Of a stretch of 64,000 nucleotides of DNA, positions 1 through 8,341 are shown in pieces. The stretch is from Actinoplanes ianthinogenes. GTDB lineage: Bacteria; Actinomycetota; Actinomycetes; Mycobacteriales; Micromonosporaceae. The position numbers and the translations under genes were made by a program. The notes beneath the pieces are model-generated. The model saw only the letters and a program-made list of their open reading frames with translations. It was not told where the DNA came from and searched no databases. The stretch spans positions 124,001-188,000 of the forward strand of contig NZ_AP023356.1 of NCBI RefSeq assembly GCF_018324205.1, read 5' to 3'. Positions within the stretch are counted from its first letter, which is position 1. Each line of letters opens with the position of its first letter.

Positions 1-901
1 CGTCGGTGCCGCTACCGACCGTGACGGACAGCTGGCCGTCCGCGCCCGCCTTCTTGTCCTTGCCGTTCTTGTCGTGGCCGGTCGCCGGCACGACCTTCCC
101 CGCCAGGACGCTCGCCCGCCAGGTCTGCTCGGTGTCGCCGCTGACCGTGACGAAGTTGCTGGACCAGCCCTCGGGCAGCCAGCGCAGGGTCAGCGGGGTC
201 GCGGTGACACCCGGGTCGGGCCGCACCGACCGGGCCATCCTCAGCAGGTCGGCCTTGCCGAGGTCGTAGTGGACGGTGGCGAGGGACAGCACGGTGTGCT
301 CGTTGATCGCCCAGTCCACGTACGATTTGCCCCCGTCGTCGTGGTAGTAGCCCGGCGCGCCGTTGACGTCGACCTTCTTGCCGCCGTCGGGCGCCAGGCG
401 GCCCTCGCCGGAGACCTGGGTGCGCACGTAAAGAAGCAGCTGGGGGCCGTCGGCACTCTGCGGGTCGCCGGTGCCGACCTGCTTGGTCCAGAACCGCATC
501 AGCGTCGGGCCGAACGGATCGCCGGCCTCGGCGGTGCCGTACTGCCGGATGTGCTCGCTGAGACCGGGCGGCGCCCAGGTCGGCTTGTATCCGAGCGCCA
601 CCTGCGCGGGGAGGCCCGCGGTCGTCGCGCTGGGTGACGGATCGGCCGGGGCGGTGCTCGGGGCGGCCGCCACGGTGCTGGTCGTGGCCGGCTCGGGGCC
701 GCGCAGCACCAGCGCCGGCACGGCGACGGCGGCCGCCACGGCCGCCGCGGCGACGGCCGCGCCGAGCATGCCGAAGCGCTGGCGGCGACGGACGGTAGCG
801 GCTCGCTGCGGCAGGGCCGCGCGGATCCGGTCGGCGGGCAGGGCACGGTCCGCCTGGATCTCCTGGGCGGAGCGGATGAGGTCTTCGATATCCCTGGTCA
901 C
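1..901 (-). CDS. Membrane-anchored partner of the SigE-family sigma factor (partial)
   Basis: This gene runs off the left edge; about 300 residues are visible. It begins with GTG at 901, whose bases overlap the TGA stop of the upstream sigma gene as GTGA, so the two are translationally coupled. A charged cytoplasmic stretch (residues 1-43) is followed by one Ala/Val-rich membrane segment (about 44-65), then a Ser/Thr/Pro/Ala linker and an extracytoplasmic domain rich in Gly, Asp and Trp. No zinc-binding anti-sigma motif (HxxxCxxC) is visible. Small ECF sigma genes of this kind are commonly followed by a membrane protein that controls or senses for them, so an anti-sigma or sensor role is inferred from position and topology only. 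Confidence 0.7.
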   Translation of the reverse strand, partial: MTRDIEDLIRSAQEIQADRALPADRIRAALPQRAATVRRRQRFGMLGAAVAAAAVAAAVAVPALVLRGPEPATTSTVAAAPSTAPADPSPSATTAGLPAQVALGYKPTWAPPGLSEHIRQYGTAEAGDPFGPTLMRFWTKQVGTGDPQSADGPQLLLYVRTQVSGEGRLAPDGGKKVDVNGAPGYYHDDGGKSYVDWAINEHTVLSLATVHYDLGKADLLRMARSVRPDPGVTATPLTLRWLPEGWSSNFVTVSGDTEQTWRASVLAGKVVPATGHDKNGKDKKAGADGQLSVTVGSGTD

Positions 902-1404
902 GGTTGTTCCCCGGTGGTCACGAGCGTGGCCGGCAACGCACCCTGCAGGGTGGCCAGCGCGCGCATCAGGTGGGTGCGGACAGTGACCGTTCGACAGCCG
1001 AGCATCTCGGCGATCTGCTCGACGGCCAGATCCTCGTAGAAGCGCAGGGCGATCACCGCCCGCTGCCGGGGTGGCAGGGTGGCGATCAGGCGCAGCATCG
1101 CGTCCCGGTCGTCACGGACCGCCACCTGGTCGGGGGCGGCCGGCAGGAACCCGGCCAGGGTCTCCGCCGACACCGGGATGGACTGCGCGGCCCGGCGTCG
1201 CCGCCAGGACAGGAACTCGTTGACGACCATGCGCTTCACGTAGAGCTCCGGCGCGTCCATCCGGCCGATCCGCGACCATCGGGACTGCGCCCGGACCAGG
1301 ACATTCTGGGTGATGTCCTCGGCCAGATGCGGATCCCAGGTGACCACGGTCGCGTACCGCACCAGGTTGCCGAGGCGGGCTGATACGAACTCTTCGAACG
1401 TCAC
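898..1404 (-). CDS. SigE-family ECF RNA polymerase sigma factor
   Basis: A 168-residue ECF sigma factor that would direct RNA polymerase to stress-type promoters. Region 2 is visible at about residues 20-70 (LAEDITQNVLVRAQSRW, then the VKRMVVNEFLSWRRRR segment), and region 4 at about 105-150 (LPPRQRAVIALRFYEDL, then an AEMLGC...TVRTHLMRAL helix-turn-helix). The length fits the actinobacterial SigE-family subgroup, which lacks additional C-terminal domains. Its start overlaps the end of the upstream unknown gene by 4 bases, and its stop overlaps the start of a membrane protein, which suggests a sigma/regulator pair in one transcript. No target promoter can be assigned from this window. Confidence 0.92.
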   Translation of the reverse strand: MTFEEFVSARLGNLVRYATVVTWDPHLAEDITQNVLVRAQSRWSRIGRMDAPELYVKRMVVNEFLSWRRRRAAQSIPVSAETLAGFLPAAPDQVAVRDDRDAMLRLIATLPPRQRAVIALRFYEDLAVEQIAEMLGCRTVTVRTHLMRALATLQGALPATLVTTGEQP

Positions 1405-1859
1405 GGCAGAGAAACGCCGTCGCCGCCGTCGTTTGATGACAATCGCTCAGAAGATTTTTCGGTACGCCGGAAGCGCTCGACGAACGCCGCCAGGTCGGCC
1501 CGGTAGTCCTCGCTCGTCCGATCGTTCCCGTGCTCGGCGGAGAAGCCGTGGTGCACGCTCCAGCAGACCTCGTCGATGCGCGCCCGGACGGCCGGGCTGT
1601 AGACCGGACGGATACGCCAGTTGGTGAGGTGCTCGGTGCGCACGTGCACGATGGAGTATCGCTGGGAGCCGCGGGGCCGCCCGATCACGGTGACCGTCTC
1701 GTATCCTATGCCGGCGAACCCGTCCGGGACCCAGACCTTGGCGCCGGGCGCGAAGCGGCGCAGGCCTCGGCGTCGCTCGGCGCCGCCGGGGCCGTACGGG
1801 CGCTCGTCGACGACGTTGGCCACGATGCACCAGATCGGCAGCGCCTCACCCGCATCCAT
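1401..1859 (-). CDS. Unknown 152-residue protein
   Basis: I do not recognise this protein. It begins MDAGEALPIWCIVANVVDER and is soluble by composition, with a central segment (about residues 35-75) that may form a small beta-barrel (FAPGAKVWVPDG, IGYETVTVIGRPRG). The C-terminal third is charged and helical. The tail overlaps the start of the sigma gene by 4 bases, so it is the first gene of a three-gene run: unknown, sigma factor, membrane partner. Whether it takes part in sigma control is not shown by the sequence. The reading frame has good third-position GC bias and no competing frame of comparable quality. Confidence 0.75.
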   Translation of the reverse strand: MDAGEALPIWCIVANVVDERPYGPGGAERRRGLRRFAPGAKVWVPDGFAGIGYETVTVIGRPRGSQRYSIVHVRTEHLTNWRIRPVYSPAVRARIDEVCWSVHHGFSAEHGNDRTSEDYRADLAAFVERFRRTEKSSERLSSNDGGDGVSLP

Positions 1860-1898
1860 GGCCGCAGGATAGTGCCTGTCGGATGTGCGCCCTCCTGG

Positions 1899-2510
1899 TC
1901 AGGAGGTCGTCGCGGCGCAGACCTTCCAGCCCTGTTCGTCGGCCACGTTGAACAGGAAGGTCCGGCTCTGCCGCTGGGCCGGGGCGCCGTTCGCGCCGTT
2001 GACCGTCAGTGTGACCACGGTGGTCACGAAGGCGTTGTCCTCGCGGACCATGCCCGCGGTGCTGTGGAAAGTTATCCCGTCGGGCCGTTGGGCAGCCGGC
2101 CGTGCCTGGATCCTGGCCCACCATGTGGTCACCGGGTCGAGGTGCGGGTCCGCGCACGTCACGGCCGCTGCCGCCGGAGCCTTGCCCTCGATCGTGGCCG
2201 CCATGTACCGCTGCACCACCTGCGTCGGCTCGGGCGGCGGGCTCTCCTCGCCGCCGAAGTGTGGCAGGCCGAAATGCGGAATGGAGAACGGCAGGTGGCG
2301 GCCCTCCAGAAGGCTCGGCGACGCGCAGCACAGGCCGATGAGGGCGAGTGCGCCGAGCGGATAGAGGACGCAGCCTCCGCCACCGGCTGCCGCGAGGTCG
2401 CGACGCGCCTGCTCGAGGTCCCGGCTGCGTTGCTGATCTCGCTCCCAACCCGGATACATGACCTCATGCTCGGCGGCCGCAGGGAACCGGACCATCCTCG
2501 TCCGCGGCAT
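1899..2510 (-). CDS. Unknown membrane-anchored protein
   Basis: A 203-residue protein of unknown function. Residues about 17-40 are charged and possibly coiled, and a hydrophobic segment at about 45-66 (VLYPLGALALIGLCC region) should anchor it. A Pro-rich linker follows (ESPPPEPTQ), then an extracytoplasmic domain of about 110 residues that starts VVQRYMAATIEGKA. That pattern, with the later beta-strands, resembles small secreted SnoaL/Mce-associated-type domains, but this is a shape resemblance only. An alternative ATG at 2459 (MYPGWERDQQ) would remove 17 residues and may be the true start. The gene stands alone on the minus strand, with a 39-base gap to the next start downstream. Confidence 0.65.
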   Translation of the reverse strand: MPRTRMVRFPAAAEHEVMYPGWERDQQRSRDLEQARRDLAAAGGGGCVLYPLGALALIGLCCASPSLLEGRHLPFSIPHFGLPHFGGEESPPPEPTQVVQRYMAATIEGKAPAAAAVTCADPHLDPVTTWWARIQARPAAQRPDGITFHSTAGMVREDNAFVTTVVTLTVNGANGAPAQRQSRTFLFNVADEQGWKVCAATTS

Positions 2511-2624
2511 GCCTGTGTCGTCCGTTCCCCAGCGGCGCCCGACGTTCGCCGTGCCGTCGCGCCGAGCGGCCCAGCCGTTCCGGCTCTGGCGGGCGTGCCG
2601 TCACGCTCATGAGGCAGCGGCGTG

Positions 2625-2939
2625 CTACTCGTGGACGTCCAGCTCGGCGATCTCCTGGAGGAGGCTGCGGGCGTCCTCGACGCGGGCCGGGTCGAACCGC
2701 TGGAAGAACGTGGCGGCGGCCTGGGCGACGCGGTCCCGGACCCGGGCATAGGCGGCCTGCCCGGCCGGCGTCAGCGAGACCCGGTCGTCGATGGTGATGA
2801 GGTCGCGGGTGACGAGCCCGGCCAGGACGGCGTCGCCGTCGGGCAGCAGGTCGAGCAGGCCTGGTCCGAGGTCATCGGCCCGGAGGAGCTGGAACGTCTG
2901 CGGCAGACGCTGATGCGCCTGCTCCAGCTGCCGTAGCAC
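2625..2939 (-). CDS. Displaced C-terminal segment of the NACHT gene, or a small winged-helix-like ORF
   Basis: This frame encodes about 104 residues that look genuinely protein-like: RQLEQAHQRL and FQLLRADDLG, followed by a segment with RVSLTPAGQAAYARVRDRV that resembles the wing and last helices of MarR-type proteins. It overlaps the last 68 bases of the upstream NACHT frame, where that frame becomes low-complexity Ala/Gly/Ser. The only nearby start is GTG at 2939, with no purine-rich ribosome site. The simplest reading is a single-base frameshift near 2940: removing one base joins ...RDPAAVL directly to ...AVLRQLEQ, making this the true C-terminus of the NACHT protein. A separate small gene is the alternative. 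Confidence 0.5.
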   Translation of the reverse strand: MLRQLEQAHQRLPQTFQLLRADDLGPGLLDLLPDGDAVLAGLVTRDLITIDDRVSLTPAGQAAYARVRDRVAQAAATFFQRFDPARVEDARSLLQEIAELDVHE

Positions 2940-5900
2940 CGCCGAGGACGGCGGCCGGGTCGCGGGGCAGCAGCCGGAGCATGCGGAAGAGGAACCGGAC
3001 GATGCCGTCGTCCGGGTCGCCCAGGCGATCCTCCATGACCCGGGCGTCGGCGGCGGAGAGCAGCTCGCCGGAGGACGACACCAACGCCCAGCGGCGCAGC
3101 CGGCTGTACCGCCGATCACGCAGCACGGCGCCGAAGGCCGCACCGGCGGCCTGCCGGTCGATGCTGTCCAGCAGTTCGATGGCGGCGATCCGGGCCCGCC
3201 GGTCCGGCTCGCCGGCCACGATCGGCGCGAGCACCGCCCGCATCTCCTCCTCGGGCAGCAGCGGAGCGGCGGCCAGCCGCACCCGGACCGGCGCGTCCCC
3301 GGCGAACGCCAGCTCGGCGAGTCGCCGGCGCAGGCCGGGATCCAGGTCGAGCGGGATCAGGCTGTCCAGGGCCTTCGCCCGCGACTCGGCGGGCGCCTGA
3401 GCGTCGAACGCGATGCCGGCCAGCGGGTCGGCGGATTCCCGCACGATCAGCGCCGCCCGCGCCGCCTCCAGTCGCAGCGGCGGCTCGACGTCCGGGCCGG
3501 TCAGCGCGCGCAGCACCGGCCAGCCCGAGTCCGGGTCGAGCCAGGTGAGGCCGGTCGCGGCACGGACTCGGGCCGGTCCATACCGGTTCGGATCCCCCGC
3601 CACCTGGTGCAGCCATGCCGTGCCACGCCGATCACCGATGGCCGCGAGCGCGATCGCCGCGTCGGCCGACTTCCACCAGCGGGACCTGCGCAGCATCCGG
3701 CGGTGCAGGAGCTCCCGGGCCTGGTCGTCACCGTTCGCGGCGAGCAGGTACTGGAACTCCCGCTCCCGGTCGTCGGACACGCGGTTGCCCCGCAGCAGGG
3801 TCCGCATCCGGGGTGCCTGCTCGGCCTGACCGGCTTCGAGGAGACCGGCCACCGCGAGGGCTTCCAGGTGCGGGTTCGGCCGATCCTCGAGGAGCCAGCC
3901 CAGCGCCCGGCGGTCGCCGAGCGCGGCGAGGCGGCGCGCGGCCGCCAGGCGTACGTGGATCTGGCCCGGTCGGCGGGCCAGGCCGGTCAGCGGTTCCCGG
4001 TCGCCCAGGTCGGCGCAGCGAGCCGCGGCGGCGAACGCCATCGGGTAGTCCGGATGCGTCCGCGCGACCGCGGCCAGGGCGTCCCGTGCCGCCGGATCGC
4101 CGCGGTCGGCCAGGTCGGCGGCGGCCGCGTACATCGCCGGTGCGCTTCCCGCGGCGCCGGAGCCGAGGTCGCGGAGCAGTTCGGGTTCGCCGACGTCGGC
4201 GAGGGCGGCGGCCACGGCCAGCCGCTGGAAGGCGTCGGTGTCCGCGGCCGCGGCCATCGCACGCAGCGGCGTCCGGTCACCGGCCTCGGCGAGCTGACGG
4301 GCGGCCGCCAGTCGTTCCACCTCGGTGGCCCGGGCGTCGGAGAGCCGCCTGGTCAGCGCGTGCCGGGCGAGGGCGCCCAGCTTCTGCTCGCGGTCGATGT
4401 GGCGGGTGACGGGCGGCTCCGGCAGGCCGCGCTCCGCCAGTACGTCGGTGATCCAGGCGTGCACCACCTCGTCCGCGGTCGTCGCCACCTCCTCGAGGAG
4501 GGTGATCCCGGTGGCCAGGTCGACGTCCGCGATCCGGTCGGCGACCATCGCCCGCACCCAGTCCGAGACGTCCGGGTCGCGGAACAGCTCCAGCATCTCG
4601 CGCAGGACCGCGGCGTCCAGGCTGAGCTCGCCGAGGATCCGCAGCGCCTCCGGCGCCTGTGCGGTCTCCTCACGCAGCTCCCGCACCAGGGCGGCGACGG
4701 TCCGTTCCCGGGTCGGCGCGGACACCTGCACGCCGTCCGCGATCAGGTCACCGGCGGCGATCGGCTCCAGCTCGGCGACCAGGGCGTCCGCGTCCGGGCG
4801 GCGGGCCGCGACGAAGGCCGCGAGGCTGCGGGTGACCGGATCCGCGGCCTGGGCCAGCCAGGTGTCGCGGTCGAACGAGACGCCGGCCGCCGCGAAGTAC
4901 TCGGCGAAGCTCTGGTGCAGGAAGACCACCCGGTCGCCACGAACGGCGCACACCCCGGTGGCCAGCAGCAACTCCCGCAGCAGCCGGTCCGCGCCGGGTG
5001 TGACGCGGGACAGGTCGTCCGGTCCGTTCGCCCGGAACCAGGCCGCCGCCACGGAGATCAGCCGGGCGTCCCGATCGGCCAGCCAGGCCGCGCCGCAGTC
5101 GCGGAGCAGCCCGCCGACGTGCTGGTGGAGGTCGGCGAAGAGCCACTCGGCGACCGCCGAACCGGACCTGCCCCGGCCCGCCAGCTCCGGCTCGATCGCC
5201 TCACGGAACCGGGCCATCGAGCCACGGCCGTCCAGCAGGTGCTGCACGAACCGTTCGTAGAGCTCGGCCCGGCTGGACGGCAGCGCCCGGTCGTCCTCCT
5301 GCTCGTAGACCAGCGCGGCGATCGTGGCCAGCAACGGCACCCGCGCCACCGGCCCGAGCCGCGCGCCGGCCAGCCGGGCCAGGAACCGTCCCGCGGTCGC
5401 GTCCGCCCGGCGGCGATCGCTCGGGAATCGCGCCGCGAACCACCGGTGGGCGAACTCGTTCAGCTCCGGCCGGTCGAACGGCCGCAGGTCGTAGACCCCG
5501 GTGCCGGCCACGTTCAGGCCGGCCAGCTCCGGCGCGGCGAGCGGGCGGCTGGTGATCAGCAACCGGTACGGCCCGGTCCCGCCGAGCAGCTCCCGGATCC
5601 GCCACAGCGCGTCCGACCGGTCCTGCCCGCCGACCACCTCGTCGAGCCCGTCGACCAGGACGCGCCACGCCCCGCCCCGGGCCGGCGCCCGCTCGAACAC
5701 CTCGGGTGGCAGCTCGACCCCCAGATCCCGCCGCACCGCCTGGGCGATCGCCTGCGGCAGCGGCCGCCCGACCAGGTCGGCGGCCGGCACGATCACCGCC
5801 ACCTCCCGGCCACCCCGCCGGGCCAGGTCACCGGCGACCGTGGCCAGGAAGGTCGACTTGCCGGCGCCGGCGTCGCCGAGCAGCACCGCGTGCCGCTGCT

Positions 5901-6180
5901 CGGTGAGCATCTGAGTGGCCTGGAAGGTCCGGGTCTTGCCGCCGAGGGAGGCGCGTGGTCGTACGTAAAGGTCGGTCAGCGCCGGCACGTGCTCGCCGAA
6001 GAACCGGTAGCGGTGCTGGGCCGCGTCGGTCCGCTGCGCCGCGCGCAGGGCGTCGATCCGCGGGTCCCGCCCGCGCCGGCGGCGACGGCGTCCGGTCCGG
6101 ATCGTGATCCAGAGCCCGACCAGGGCAAGAACGGCGCCCACAATGGACGCGATCTTGTCACCGGTGTCCAGGAAGGCCAT
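2872..6180 (-). CDS. NACHT-domain STAND NTPase with HEAT-like repeats
   Basis: A 1102-residue predicted STAND NTPase. Residues about 9-29 form an N-terminal membrane helix followed by a basic patch ([11 protein letters not shown]). The NACHT core has Walker A GDAGAGKST (102-110) and Walker B LVDGLDE (175-181), with the sensor-like stretch LLITSRPLA. After the winged-helix/arm region, residues from about 480 onward are Ala/Leu/Arg helical repeats of HEAT or PBS-lyase type (ADLGDREPLTGLAR, AAIGDRRGTAWL and similar). Such proteins are established as signalling hubs, often antiphage, and the repeats usually sense the trigger. The last 23 residues are low-complexity, and a coding-like tail continues in another frame, so the 3' end may be frameshifted. 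It starts 11 bases after the kinase-like gene, probably in the same transcript. Confidence 0.85.
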   Translation of the reverse strand: MAFLDTGDKIASIVGAVLALVGLWITIRTGRRRRRRGRDPRIDALRAAQRTDAAQHRYRFFGEHVPALTDLYVRPRASLGGKTRTFQATQMLTEQRHAVLLGDAGAGKSTFLATVAGDLARRGGREVAVIVPAADLVGRPLPQAIAQAVRRDLGVELPPEVFERAPARGGAWRVLVDGLDEVVGGQDRSDALWRIRELLGGTGPYRLLITSRPLAAPELAGLNVAGTGVYDLRPFDRPELNEFAHRWFAARFPSDRRRADATAGRFLARLAGARLGPVARVPLLATIAALVYEQEDDRALPSSRAELYERFVQHLLDGRGSMARFREAIEPELAGRGRSGSAVAEWLFADLHQHVGGLLRDCGAAWLADRDARLISVAAAWFRANGPDDLSRVTPGADRLLRELLLATGVCAVRGDRVVFLHQSFAEYFAAAGVSFDRDTWLAQAADPVTRSLAAFVAARRPDADALVAELEPIAAGDLIADGVQVSAPTRERTVAALVRELREETAQAPEALRILGELSLDAAVLREMLELFRDPDVSDWVRAMVADRIADVDLATGITLLEEVATTADEVVHAWITDVLAERGLPEPPVTRHIDREQKLGALARHALTRRLSDARATEVERLAAARQLAEAGDRTPLRAMAAAADTDAFQRLAVAAALADVGEPELLRDLGSGAAGSAPAMYAAAADLADRGDPAARDALAAVARTHPDYPMAFAAAARCADLGDREPLTGLARRPGQIHVRLAAARRLAALGDRRALGWLLEDRPNPHLEALAVAGLLEAGQAEQAPRMRTLLRGNRVSDDREREFQYLLAANGDDQARELLHRRMLRRSRWWKSADAAIALAAIGDRRGTAWLHQVAGDPNRYGPARVRAATGLTWLDPDSGWPVLRALTGPDVEPPLRLEAARAALIVRESADPLAGIAFDAQAPAESRAKALDSLIPLDLDPGLRRRLAELAFAGDAPVRVRLAAAPLLPEEEMRAVLAPIVAGEPDRRARIAAIELLDSIDRQAAGAAFGAVLRDRRYSRLRRWALVSSSGELLSAADARVMEDRLGDPDDGIVRFLFRMLRLLPRDPAAVLGGATAAGAGASASAADVPAPPGR

Positions 6181-6191
6181 CGCCCGTGATG

Positions 6192-7172
6192 TTAGGCGGC
6201 CCGATCGAACAGGGCCATCGTCTCGTCCAGCCGTTCCCGGGCCCAGTCGTAGTTCTCGGTGCCGGGAAAGTTCCGGTACGCCGTCTCGATCGTCATGATC
6301 AGCACCAGGTAGAGGCAGTACAGCCGCCGCCGGACCCGCTCCGCCTCCGTCGCCGGACCGCGCCCGTAACCACGGATGAAGGCGCTGGAGTCCCCGTACG
6401 CCGGCACCTCACTCCCGGTGAACCCGGCCTCGATCAGCGGATCCCCGAAGAACGCCCGCTCATGATCGATGATCGCGACGATCCGCCCGTCCCGGACCAT
6501 CACGTTGCTGTCCCACATGTCCCACTCGACGAACCGCGGCTCGGTCACCTCGTCGAGGCTGTCCGCGTGCTCGGCGATCACCTGGCGCACCTTGGCGTAA
6601 TCGTGCCCGAGGTCGACGTCCCGCCGCTCGCCGTCGTCCAGCACACCACCGATCATCCGCAGGAAGGCGGCCCGCCAGGTCGGGTCGCCCGGTCCGGTGA
6701 GCGGCCCGAAGTGCGAACCGCGGATGGTGTTCAGCTCCCGGTTGAGCGCGCCGAGCGCCTCGTTGACGGCGGCCCGCTCGTCCGGCGTCTGCACGTCGCG
6801 CAGCATGCCGAGGTTGTCCGCGTCGATGTATTCCATGAAGAACCAGTCGGCGTCGCAGAGCTCGCGGCTGGTGTCGGCGAAATGCACCACCGGCACCGGC
6901 ACGGTGGTCCGTTCCCGGATGAGCGCCAGCGCCGCCAACTCGGTGGCCATCGCCCCGCGCTCGTAGGTCATCACCTCGACGGCCGGCGGCGGCGCGATCT
7001 TGAGGACCACCCGCCGCCCGGAGCGCAGCCGAATCCGGTACGCCACGTTGAACCAGCCGTGCGACAGCTCGCTCACCGCGTCGTCGTCCGGCACCTCGTC
7101 GCGGCCGTAGGCGCGTTCGACCATCGCCCGCAGCACCTCCGGCGGCTGCCGGTTCTTGGTGATGCTCTCCAT
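6192..7172 (-). CDS. APH-fold small-molecule kinase (phosphotransferase family)
   Basis: A 326-residue protein of the aminoglycoside phosphotransferase/choline kinase fold. The ATP-binding lysine is in VVLKIA (K58). The catalytic loop reads EWDMWDSNVMV (about residues 216-226), keeping the catalytic Asp218 and Asn223 but replacing the usual His-Gly of HGD with Glu-Trp. The Mg-binding Asp is in IIDHERAFFGDP (D236). Many actinobacterial members have no known substrate and few are true resistance enzymes. The start ATG at 7172 follows LacI-type palindromes, and the stop lies 11 bases before the NACHT gene, suggesting co-expression. Substrate unknown. Confidence 0.88.
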   Translation of the reverse strand: MESITKNRQPPEVLRAMVERAYGRDEVPDDDAVSELSHGWFNVAYRIRLRSGRRVVLKIAPPPAVEVMTYERGAMATELAALALIRERTTVPVPVVHFADTSRELCDADWFFMEYIDADNLGMLRDVQTPDERAAVNEALGALNRELNTIRGSHFGPLTGPGDPTWRAAFLRMIGGVLDDGERRDVDLGHDYAKVRQVIAEHADSLDEVTEPRFVEWDMWDSNVMVRDGRIVAIIDHERAFFGDPLIEAGFTGSEVPAYGDSSAFIRGYGRGPATEAERVRRRLYCLYLVLIMTIETAYRNFPGTENYDWARERLDETMALFDRAA

Positions 7173-7186
7173 CGTGGATTCCCCCG

Positions 7187-7209
7187 CTCAACCGGTTGAG
7201 AGCGCTCTC
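7187..7209. promoter_or_regulatory. Overlapping palindromes, LacI/GalR-type operator
   Basis: Two perfect palindromes abut here: CTCAACCGGTTGAG (7187-7200) and GAGAGCGCTCTC (7198-7209). Both have the CpG-centred inverted form typical of LacI/GalR-family operators in actinomycetes. They lie 15-37 bases upstream of the kinase-like start, where a bound repressor would block transcription or initiation. No LacI-family gene is in the window, so the regulator would act from elsewhere. Confidence 0.6.
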
Positions 7210-7257
7210 TGCCCAGGGGTCAACGTAACGGTCTTCTGGGCGTACCCAAAAGGGCTT

Positions 7258-7265
7258 AACCGGTT
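7258..7265. promoter_or_regulatory. Second AACCGGTT half of a possible operator pair
   Basis: The core AACCGGTT recurs about 70 bases upstream of the first palindrome in the context CTTAACCGGTTTTG, giving paired sites with the same core. Pairs at this spacing are common where a dimer-of-dimers repressor loops DNA. It could be chance in an 8-base core. The rest of the 7173-7391 gap shows no gene. Confidence 0.35.
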
Positions 7266-7391
7266 TTGATCCTCAAAGCGCGCCGGGCGGCGACCTTGAC
7301 ACGCAGGCGCGGGCAGCGATCCCGCGCACGACTGGCCGGCCCCGGAAGCGGCCGCCGCCTCCCCGCGGCGTGTCGGCGGCCGGATCCCGAT

Positions 7392-8270
7392 CTACGACTT
7401 CCGGCTGACCGGCGCGCTGGACGGGCGGCGTGAGCCGATGTCCTGGCTGTTCGGCCGGATATCGGCCGCGTAGGCATTGATGCCGATCACGATCAGGATG
7501 CCGAGCCACTCGTGCGGCCGGAGCGCCTCACCGAGCAGGACCAGCCCGGCCAGGGCCGCGAAGACCGGATGGACGCTCATCATGACGCCGAAGAAGCGCG
7601 GCGGGACGCGGCGCAGCGCGATCACATCGGCGGCATAAGGGATCACCGAACTGAACATCCCGGCGCCGATCGCGGAGAGCAGACTCGCGCCGGTCACCGG
7701 GGTCAGCGCCAGCACCGGCAGATAGACCAGCGCGGAGACGGTGGTCGCGGCGGCGGGCGCTTGCAGTCCGGGCAGCCGCTGCCCGAGCAGGCGGTTGAGC
7801 AAAATGTAGGACGCCCAGCAGCCGGCCGCGACCAGCCCGCAGCCGATGCCGGGCCAGTCGCTGCCGCCGTGCGGCAACACCAGGACATAGACCCCGGCGG
7901 CGACGCCGACCGCACAGATCAGATCCTTCCTGGTACGCGATCCCGCCAGCGCCACCCCGAGCGGCCCGAGAAACTCCAGCGTGACCGCCAGTCCCAGCCC
8001 CACCCGGTCCACGGCGGTGTACAGACTCAGGTTCATCGTCGCGAAGACCAGCCCGAGCAGGATCGTCGGCCACCACTGCGCCCAGCGGAACCGGTGCAGC
8101 GGCGGACGCGCCACCGGCAGCAGCACGGCGGCCGCCACCACCTGCCGGACCGCGACCACCCCGGCCGGCCCGATCACCGGGAACGCGTGCGCGCCGACCG
8201 CCGCGCCGACCTGGTTGCTGGCCGCGCTGACCACCATGGTCGCCAGCCCGATCGCTCTGCTGCCCCTCAT
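7392..8270 (-). CDS. EamA/RhtA-family inner-membrane exporter
   Basis: A 292-residue drug/metabolite transporter with ten predicted membrane helices in two EamA repeats (about residues 1-135 and 145-275). Helix 3-4 motifs such as NLSLYTAVDRVGLGLAVTLEF and the second-repeat segment MMSVHPVFAALAGLVLLGE match the RhtA-like branch, members of which export threonine, homoserine or other small metabolites. Substrate is not predictable here. It is divergent from a LysR-type regulator with only 69 bases between starts, the classic arrangement for a LysR-controlled efflux gene. The C-terminal 20 residues are polar and probably cytoplasmic. Confidence 0.9.
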   Translation of the reverse strand: MRGSRAIGLATMVVSAASNQVGAAVGAHAFPVIGPAGVVAVRQVVAAAVLLPVARPPLHRFRWAQWWPTILLGLVFATMNLSLYTAVDRVGLGLAVTLEFLGPLGVALAGSRTRKDLICAVGVAAGVYVLVLPHGGSDWPGIGCGLVAAGCWASYILLNRLLGQRLPGLQAPAAATTVSALVYLPVLALTPVTGASLLSAIGAGMFSSVIPYAADVIALRRVPPRFFGVMMSVHPVFAALAGLVLLGEALRPHEWLGILIVIGINAYAADIRPNSQDIGSRRPSSAPVSRKS

Positions 8271-8326
8271 ACCGTCCTTTCTGCCGCTTCCAGGCGGCGG
8301 AGAGAAATGCCCGGGCCGCGCGACTT

Positions 8327-8341
8327 ATACGCTGACCGTAT
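8327..8341. promoter_or_regulatory. Candidate LysR box (ATAC-N7-GTAT)
   Basis: An inverted repeat ATAC-7 bases-GTAT, which also satisfies the T-N11-A rule for LysR-type sites, lies between the divergent exporter and regulator genes and overlaps the regulator's ATG. Autorepression by blocking the start is plausible. The motif is short, so confidence is limited. Confidence 0.35.

Noticed and set aside
2872..2939. Programmed ribosomal frameshift in the NACHT gene
   Set aside because: No slippery heptamer or homopolymer at the switch point; a plain single-base change or assembly error is simpler.
3607..6189. Open frame of 860 codons opposite the NACHT-HEAT gene
   Set aside because: Antisense shadow from high GC; it lacks domains, is Arg/Gly/Pro-rich and mirrors the wobble bias of the real gene.
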